Of a DNA stretch of 64,000 bases, positions 58,759 to 64,000 are shown piece by piece. This DNA is from Phlebopus portentosus. Taxonomy: Eukaryota > Basidiomycota > Agaricomycetes > Boletales > Boletinellaceae. The notes under the pieces were generated by a model. The model was not told where the DNA came from. It was given only the letters and a program-made list of their open reading frames with translations, and did no database searches. The stretch covers positions 186,001 to 250,000 of the forward strand of contig JAYXKI010000014.1 of NCBI GenBank assembly GCA_037892935.1, given 5' to 3'. Position 1 is the first letter of the stretch; every line of letters starts with the position of its first letter. The translations under genes and the position numbers were made by a program.

Positions 58759-60805
58759 ATGTCCGACGCAGCAGCAGCAGTGCCAGCCTTGGACGACACG
58801 GTAAGCTAGGCAGTTGTCTTACTCTTCGAGTTCCTAAACACTGCGCGCTTCTCAGATGGGTGTCCTCTTCATCGGTGTTGTGTGAGTTTGGTCCGCTTGA
58901 TTAAAAATACCTCCAATTATTGACATGTGTGGGCCTGTCTACAGACTTGCTATGGCGTGAGTGGACTTGTTATAACGCGAAATCCGACTCGTAGTAGTCA
59001 CTTGAGACTTAGACTGATGAATCCATTTCTGACAGACTTTGGGGAGCTAGTAGCGTGCAAGTTTATTACTATTACAATGTAAGGTCTATGTCTTGAAAAT
59101 CTTGCTGTGATCAATATTTCACACTTCTTGACTTCCAGCGGTACACGAAGGATGAGTTGTGGATGAAAACCTTGGTAATTATTGAAACTTACGGCACCGA
59201 CTTACACAGATGTACTAATGGTCAATAGGTCGCCGTCACATGGGCGCTAGATACGACCCACCAAGGGCTTATTATACATACTGTATACACGTATCTCATA
59301 ACAGAATACGGGAATACTGTCTTCCTGGGAAATATTGTTGATACTTTATTGGTCCGTTTAAACAGTCACTTCTACTGATGACGCGACTGAGTCCGCTCCA
59401 GATTGAAGTCGTCTTTAGTGTCAGTAATGGAATCTTGACTGACTTTAGCGTTTGAGAGGCTAATCTCCTCTTAGTCGCTCATCGTCTTTATCGTACAAGC
59501 TTTCTTCATCTTACGAGTCTGGAAGTGTACGTATGTTTGATTTTTATTTTTCAGATATGTTCCTCACGACTTCGTACGCCCAGTGAGCCATGGAAACATT
59601 CCGATTGTCGCTCTTCTGGTATGGCATATTACAAGTTCTCTTTGTATGCGTTATCTAATCTGATTCGTAAAGAGTGCTCTCGCCATCGCAAGTTTCACCA
59701 TCTCTGCGAGTAAGTTCACGTATCATAATACTCAGGAAAGACTGCTGATTCAATGATGGTACATAGTTTATACTGAGAAAGCGTACGACTAAGCTTCCCT
59801 ATTTTGTTGAACAATCAACTTACCGTCATGTTCTCACAGTCTGAAGCTGGAGACGTTCACTCGTCTTGTGGAGATTTTCGATCTGAGTCGCGCGATCAAC
59901 ATCACGAATGCGGTAACTGACGTCTCAGTTGCAGTTTCTCTCATCTTCCTTCTGCAACGGTCTCGCACTGGCTTCAAGCGTTCTGACAGTATCATCAACC
60001 GACTCATCCTCTTCTCGTTGAACACTGGCCTGCTCACGAGTCTTGATGCGATTGGGTCTCTCATAGGAGTAAGTTTTACTTGGCTCATAAGCAGAACTGG
60101 GTGCTCACGGATTTACGTTCAGAATGTCGTCTGGGGCGATACGTTCATTTACATTCTCTTCTACGTGAACATCAGCAGATGTATGTACAACTTACACATT
60201 TTTTTAATTGTTTGCTTGACATATTCGTTTCGTGAGGGTAGTGTACACGAACTCCCTAATGGCTACGTGAGTACATTGATTGTTCGATTTACAAATCGTC
60301 ATGAGGTTAACGCATATTCGGTGCTTGCAGTCTTAACAGCCGCAAGGGTCTCAACGGTGTTGATGAGAGCAGTGGCGAGCAGAGTGTCTCTCTGTCACAG
60401 GGCCGCTTCCGATCGCGGGCCGTGGAAATCGAAGCTCCGTCTACACTTAAGGTTCGTCTGCTTGCAACTCTTCGCAATCTTCTTTTGTCCGGTCTTACGC
60501 TTACTCTTCTCAATTTGTTTAGGGAAGCAACCATCCACGTACATTGTCAATCAAGGTCAACACTGAGACGGAAACGGTGCGGGATCAGGAAGAAGGAAAC
60601 ATTAAGGTAAGTTTGAACGCGCTGTTCAGCCAGTTGTTGCATTCATAGTGTATCGCGTGTTTCCCCTTTTCCTGTGACTGATTAGAACTACCGCTCCTTC
60701 GCCCCTATTTAGCACGGAACACCATCGGAGAGCCTATCGGATGTACAGTACCACTATGGTGATTCGAAGCCACAAGCGTACCCTATGCACCAGATGGGCC
60801 TGTAG
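58759..60805 (+). CDS. DUF6534 seven-helix-type membrane protein
   Basis: Agaricomycete multi-pass membrane protein with a DUF6534 domain, function unknown. The ATG at 58759 opens MSDAAAAVPALDD. Many small exons then give MGVLFIGVVLAMALWGASSV, QVYYYYNRYTKDELWMKTLV, AVTWALDTTHQGLIIHTVYT and YLITEYGN, the usual N-terminal helices. Further exons add FSSLIVFIVQAFFILRVW, the exon at about 59,842-60,070 has SRAINITNAVTDVSVAVSLI and GFKRSDSIINRLILFSLNTG (the DUF6534 core), and NVVWGDTFIYILFYVNISR is the last helix. The cytoplasmic tail is Ser/Glu-rich and ends YPMHQMGL, stop 60803-60805. Introns within 59.4-59.85 kb were not all placed. It differs from the DUF6533 genes in sequence but shares their membrane-protein style. 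Confidence 0.8.
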
Positions 60806-62900
60806 TCGACGGCGTGGCGATAGAAGAATTCCGTGGTCTCACTCTTCCGCTCATTCAATTTTTCCTTGCATCCGTATCGGACCATCTTCTGTCCGTGCAT
60901 GGTTCGGCGGCCTTTTCCCTTCCCCGCATGTGCTTTTATCGATCTGTTTCGTTTTCGTCTTCTTATTCTATTCCATTCTTTATTCCCTTCTTATACGCCA
61001 CTGTCGGTGTCTTTTCGACGGCTGATCGGCGCTTTGCGTTCTAGTGCATATAGAATCAGGCACCTTATTCTTACATATTTCTTGTACACTCGTCGCTCAC
61101 CTGAATCACCATGCGTTGACTTAGTATTCGTTCTTTTTGTGCTGTGTTTTTTCTTGTCTGTGGATCTTATCTCGCATTTTTTACGTCATTTCATGTGCGC
61201 TCTATATCTAATGCCAAAATGGGTTTACAGTATGACTCGGCAACGGAAGTTTCCACTTTTTTCTGTTCTTTCGTTCGGTAAGATCGTTTGATCCGCGCAA
61301 GAAAGCCAGTCTAAGGACTGTTCCATCAGACTCGCATCATCGCGCAGGGCACATGTGCTCAGTGCCATACAATGTTCCGTCATTCATTGAACATGAGGTA
61401 ATTGTGTCTTTATATTTGCTTTTGCCGCTCACATACCGCCCCACGCGCTCAGCAACAAAATTGCAGAAGGTCGTAAAATTCTCATGAAAGCAACGGTCAC
61501 AATTAAAATCACTCAATTCGAATTCCATTAATTATCTCTTCTCTTCGTCCGTTGGAATGGAGACGCTATTACTGTAACTTCCTCACTTGCGTTACTCAGC
61601 ACTACTTTTAGTCCACAATGTTAATACGGTCTGGGGATCTTTAATTATCTAGAGACCTTTCTACTGCCGCAGGCCAAATTCTTTGGAATTGCTGAAACAC
61701 TTGTAATGGTTCTTCCACTTGCTTTTAGCTCTAATCGACTTCCTCTCGTATTCACCTTTTTGACCGACAGTTGATCCTCTAAGTATGTCTTCTAGTTGAC
61801 ACAAATGACCGTGTTGCAAAAAGCCGACGTAAACTCTGTTCAACTGCTCGATTGTTCTTTAGTCAAAACGACAAGACGCTAAGCCTAGGACGAGTTCGGA
61901 GCGTCAGCTAGCTCGATTACAGAGGCATATATCTCAAGGCTCATTACATCCGAGTCTCATATTGCTTCCCGCCATCTCGATACAGTCGACGTGACTTGGA
62001 CGTCTGCCACGCGGGAATTCTGTCCATTAGCATCTTGAAGCAAGCCAGTCTCCTGCACAGACTGCAAACTTGTTTTATATAGACTGCACCCGATCATCAG
62101 CTGCTCTGCTTCAGCACGTGTATCTACCCCATGCTCTGAGGGGACCTTCCATGCTAGAATCTCACTGTATGCATTGATCGCACATTGGTGCCAAGGAAGC
62201 TAAACAGCTCAGGACTGTCCAAGTTCTCGCGTTACGAGCGCATGTAGCTGTTATCCGCACCTGAGCTCGGGAAAGATAATGTCACCTATCTTGTGTCCAA
62301 GCTATTAGTAAACTCGGACAATTTACTTTCCTCCATTCGTCGAACCCGAGTTGGACTGTCTTGCCGTCCATGTAATATTAGTCTTTCGATGCCTTTGCTT
62401 GAACCGAGACTCGAGTCCTTGCCATTAGTCTAGCTTTTTTCGTTGGACTCTCGAAGCTACGATGACTGATGCCTATAAGCATTAATTCCACGTCGTTCAA
62501 TAATTATCACATTCGACAGTGATGCTGTTTCTTGGGATCTGCATTCTCGACGACTTCAGGGCAGGTCACAGTCAGAATTATTCACGCTAGAAGTTTGCAG
62601 CAAAGGAGAGGCGACCTTTGACTGAGCCCGGTGACTGTCGGAAATCACGAAGTATTAGAGACAAATATTTGGGTGCGCGACGCGACGCGCATTCGATCAT
62701 GTGATCTTGTAGAGAATTATTGAAGTCACGCTACGCGTGACCGTAACAGGTATTTTCCTCCGCGTCTTCGTCACGTTCACGGCGTGGCTACGTTTCTTGT
62801 CTCTTACCTTCTATCCATCGTCTAACATCCTTCGCCGCTGCGTAACATAGTCAAAGCGGCGCTCACTGGTCTCCCTCAACTACGCTCTTGCTTCTTATCC
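60806..62900. other. Intergenic before the Rif1 gene
   Basis: About 2.1 kb without a supported gene. The first part (60,806-61,300) is T-rich and probably 3' untranslated sequence of the DUF6534 gene. Nothing recognisable was seen on either strand at 61.3-62.7 kb. The CGCG-rich sequence near 62,680-62,900 is the likely Rif1 promoter. Confidence 0.45.
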
Positions 62901-64000
62901 ATGCCGTCGACGCTGCCGAGTCCTCCTCTCTCGTCGGAAGACAAGGAGAACCGACCACCGACGACGACGGAATCAAAATCGCCACCACGGAAGGCTATTG
63001 AGTGGGCATCGACTAAAGAGGTATTTAGCTATGCACCAGTCTCGCGACGATCTCTGGAATTGCCAAACGTGCCTCGCAAACCGCGAAAATCCATTCTGAA
63101 ACCTTCACGTCCATCGTTGCCCTGTGCACCAGAGAAGAAACGGGACGAAACACCACTTCCGAACGATGCGTTGGAGAATGCTCAGTATCTGGAATATCCT
63201 GTCTCTGTGATAATTGGGGAGGAATCGACGCTTCGTGAGCTCACAGAGGCGTACTCGATCCTCACAGCACGAATTCGGCAGGCCATTCCGCAGAGCTTTT
63301 TCTCCTCGCCCAATCGAGCTACTCGACACGCATTATTTGATCCTCTCAGACGCGAAGCAGAGGTGCTGTCGAGCTGTATCGCGCGGGACCTTGGTCGTAT
63401 TTTCGTCGATCCATTCGTGCCACCGAATTCTCCACCCTCAACCCCGACTAAAGATAAAAAATCTATCCTTCCTACTCCCCAAGGTTCTCCAGCTTCGAAG
63501 AAGGGCGGAATGAACGAGGAGCAGGTTAAGTATGCGAGAGACTTAAGTACCGTCGCGAGTGCAACTATTAGGTTCCTCACGTTAGCTTTGCAAATCCCAG
63601 CTATCTATAATGTGTTTACGAGTACGCATCCTTGAAGTGCCTTTCTGTTATATTTCTAACTCGTCATACTTTAGCAAAACAGCTCAACTCGATTCTCACA
63701 GCACTATTAGCTATTCCATTAGCCGAGTCGATACGCTCACCAACAGCGCGAAAAATTTGTGGCTTCGCTATGACAGCTCTGCAAACTCAGCGGCTTCCGG
63801 ATAGCATTTTAACCAACGCTGCGCCACGAATAGCCTTTGCGCTTAAGCGTGCCATTGAAGGCGAACTTGGTAGAGAAGGAAAGAAGGGCCCTACTGCCGA
63901 GGCTTTTCGGGTATGTAATACTGTCAATATACTTGTTTGCAGACGGTGAAATAATTTCTGGAATAGGCTGTTCATGACTTGTCCATATACCGACCTGTCA
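62901..64000 (+). CDS. RIF1: Rif1 telomere/replication-timing protein, N-terminal part (truncated by window)
   Basis: Rif1 is a large nuclear HEAT-repeat protein that recruits PP1 phosphatase and controls telomere length and replication timing. The ATG at 62901 begins MPSTLPSPPLSSEDKENRPP, a Ser/Pro-rich leader. Exon 1 (62901-63621) continues into the Rif1 N-terminal domain: LEYPVSVIIGEESTLRELTE and LTLALQIPAIYNVFT. Exon 2 (63675-63910) gives QLNSILTALLAIPLAESIRS, RKICGFAMTALQTQRLPDSI and NAAPRIAFALKRAIEGELG. Exon 3 starts at 63967 with AVHDLSIYRPV and runs off the right edge. Most of the protein lies outside. A KSILKP stretch and several basic-serine clusters occur in the leader. Confidence 0.85.

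Overview
The window is nuclear DNA of a filamentous basidiomycete, most likely an Agaricomycete. Protein-coding genes are cut by many 50-60 bp introns with GT...AG ends. Several families are typical of mushrooms: DUF6533 and DUF6534 multi-pass membrane proteins and a long cysteine-rich F-box protein. No tRNA, rRNA, CRISPR or bacterial-style operon was seen. All gene models below were joined by eye from splice signals and reading phase. Lengths quoted are those of the joined models.

Layout. 1-3.65 kb: two DUF6533 genes in the same direction, the first running off the left edge. 5.1-9.8 kb: one large kelch/BTB gene of about 1,353 aa on the minus strand. 9.8-14.7 kb: gene-poor. 14.7-16.6 kb: CDK1 (Cdc2/Cdc28). 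20.2-20.9 kb: FKBP12. 23.6-23.8 kb: a 214-bp non-autonomous inverted-repeat element. 24.1-26.7 kb: F-box protein. 27.0-27.9 kb: a glutathione S-transferase with a short middle. 28.1-30.0 kb: Dsc3-like ubiquitin-ligase subunit and a small two-helix membrane protein. 30.3-32.4 kb: flavin monooxygenase. 33.4-35.2 kb: a third DUF6533 gene. 35.9-38.4 kb: CHFR-like RING/PBZ ubiquitin ligase. 39.0-40.3 kb: F-box/LRR-like gene without introns. 41.2-50.0 kb: a locally duplicated DUF6533 array with two full-length-looking genes and three fragments. 50.9-53.0 kb: cyclopropane-fatty-acid-synthase-like methyltransferase with an apparent frameshift. 54.8-56.8 kb: cytochrome P450. 58.8-60.8 kb: DUF6534 membrane protein. 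62.9 kb to the right edge: 5' part of a Rif1 gene.

The window mixes conserved housekeeping genes (CDK1, FKBP12, Dsc3, Rif1, CHFR-like ligase) with a lineage-specific, fast-changing layer: the DUF6533 copies, the F-box genes, and single P450, GST and FMO genes. The enzymes are dispersed and differently oriented, so they do not read as one biosynthetic cluster. The most distinctive feature is the DUF6533 family: five genes plus three remnants in 50 kb, including a roughly 3.8-kb tandem duplication that carries gene and flank together. Its biochemical function is unknown, and this is the best candidate here for undescribed biology.
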